A stretch of 64,000 bases of DNA, from NCBI RefSeq assembly GCF_000716875.1, contig NZ_JNWQ01000007.1:1-64000 (forward strand). Direction: 5' to 3'. The stretch comes from Streptomyces novaecaesareae (lineage in GTDB: Bacteria; Actinomycetota; Actinomycetes; Streptomycetales; Streptomycetaceae). Each line of letters starts with the position of its first letter. The first letter of the stretch is position 1. Positions 63,439 to 64,000 of this stretch are shown one piece after another. Under the pieces are notes generated by a model. It made no database searches. It was given only the letters and a program-made list of their open reading frames with translations, and was not told the origin of the DNA. The position numbers and the translations under genes are program-made.

Positions 63439-63504
63439 GCCACCCCCGAACCGGAGGTGGCGCGGATCACAGGGCCCGACGAGGTCCCGTCGGCGTGTCG
63501 GGCC
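63439..63504 (-). terminator. terminator region of NlpC/P60 copy 3
   Basis: Two hairpins follow the stop at 63506: GGCCCGAC/GTCGGGCC (63473-63480 with 63497-63504) and GCCACC/GGTGGC extended by CCG/CGG (63439-63461). Neither is followed by a U-run. Confidence 0.6.
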
Positions 63505-63505
63505 G

Positions 63506-64000
63506 TCAGACCCGGCGGATCGTGTTGATCGGCATCGCGTCGGCCTTCATCACCTTCACCACGTCACCGGTGTGCGGCGCGTGGACCACCATGCCGTTGC
63601 CGATGTACATCCCGACGTGGTGCATGTCGCCGCCGTAGATCACCAGGTCCCCCGGCTGAGCCGCGGCCAGCCCGGGCACGGCGGTGCCGTAGTGGCCCTG
63701 CTCCTGCGAGGTGCGCGGCAGCGAGACGCCGGCCTGCCCGTACGCCCAGACCATCAGGCCCGAGCAGTCGAAGGTGGTGGAGCCGGTGGCGCCCCACACG
63801 TACGGGGAGCCCTGCTTGCTCATCGCCTTGGACACGGCGACGGCCGCGTAACCGCTGGCCGGCGGCAGGTTGCTGAGGTCGACCCGGTCGCTGCCGCGCG
63901 AGGCGCGGTCGTCCTGCGCCTGCTGGGCCTTCAGCGCGTTGCGCTCGGCGGCGCTGAGCGAGTTCAGCAGGTCCTGCGCGGCCTTCAGCTTGGTGTTGAC
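63506..64000 (-). CDS. NlpC/P60 peptidoglycan endopeptidase (copy 3), 5-prime end outside the window
   Basis: C-terminal 164 residues of a third paralogue; the frame is open to the window edge. The visible part begins in the coiled coil (LKAAQDLLNSLSAAERNALK), continues through a short linker with RASRGSDRVDLSNLPP and holds the NlpC/P60 domain: Cys in TTFDCSGLMVWAYG, His in DMHHVGMYIGNG and VVHAPHTGDVV. The GTG at 63835 is internal, not the start. Start, signal peptide and regulation lie outside the window. Confidence 0.93.
   Translation of the reverse strand, partial: VNTKLKAAQDLLNSLSAAERNALKAQQAQDDRASRGSDRVDLSNLPPASGYAAVAVSKAMSKQGSPYVWGATGSTTFDCSGLMVWAYGQAGVSLPRTSQEQGHYGTAVPGLAAAQPGDLVIYGGDMHHVGMYIGNGMVVHAPHTGDVVKVMKADAMPINTIRRV

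Overview
This window is chromosomal DNA from a high-GC actinomycete of the Streptomycetaceae (Streptomyces or Kitasatospora). The evidence is very high GC with third-position bias, many GTG and some TTG starts, 1-4 base stop/start overlaps, and gene order matching the streptomycete division and cell wall (dcw) region. Both protein content and order also resemble the Mycobacterium tuberculosis segment from wag31 to the NlpC/P60 genes (roughly Rv2145c-Rv2190c, from memory), so most of the window is an old conserved actinobacterial core. I see no prophage, insertion sequence, CRISPR array, rRNA or tRNA.

Region 1 (1-18.8 kb, all minus strand): the growth and division cluster, in transcription order rsmH, ftsL, ftsI, murE, murF, mraY, murD, ftsW, murG, ftsQ, then ftsZ with its own promoter region, pgeF, yggS, sepF, yggT and divIVA. 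murC is not between murG and ftsQ and mraZ is not in front of rsmH. Region 2 (19.3-30.8 kb): a beta-carbonic anhydrase, a MoxR/DUF58/transglutaminase operon, a DUF3040 membrane protein, a methyltransferase, a SAV_6107-type HEPN protein, a DUF4126 membrane protein, a phytoene-desaturase-like oxidoreductase and a Gln-rich membrane protein. Region 3 (31-40.5 kb): metF with a palindromic candidate operator, a polyprenyl synthase, thiE with an Rv2175c-like protein, an FAD oxidoreductase, a TPP riboswitch driving thiO-thiS-thiG, a PASTA Ser/Thr kinase and a molybdopterin oxidoreductase.

Region 4 (40.7-47.2 kb): bacterioferritin convergent with a bacterioferritin-associated ferredoxin whose upstream region carries iron-box-like sequence, class II DAHP synthase, a Trp-codon leader peptide with attenuator, a TrpE-TrpG fusion broken by a one-base frameshift, and the MacR/MacS two-component pair. 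Region 5 (47.2-57.7 kb): a PlsC acyltransferase, lipase-like hydrolase, small membrane protein, endonuclease/phosphatase-fold protein, ROK glucokinase, DUF5304 protein, ArsA-like ATPase with a degenerate P-loop, SRPBCC protein, long-chain acyl-CoA synthetase and PimB-like GT4 mannosyltransferase. Region 6 (57.9-64 kb): a GT87 membrane glycosyltransferase, a secreted HExxH metallopeptidase-like protein that probably starts at CTG, and three NlpC/P60 peptidoglycan hydrolases, one behind a c-di-AMP (ydaO) riboswitch and one running off the window.

The genes share themes of peptidoglycan synthesis and remodelling, septation, envelope lipid and mannolipid synthesis, and cofactor, aromatic and iron homeostasis. 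The most informative signals are regulatory: three riboswitch or attenuator elements, a GACAC (WhiA-type) cluster on a candidate ftsZ promoter, a MacR-type palindrome, a 22-bp palindrome in the metF promoter spacer, and several TANNNT-N6-8-start signatures suggesting leaderless mRNAs. No wholly undescribed multi-gene system was found.
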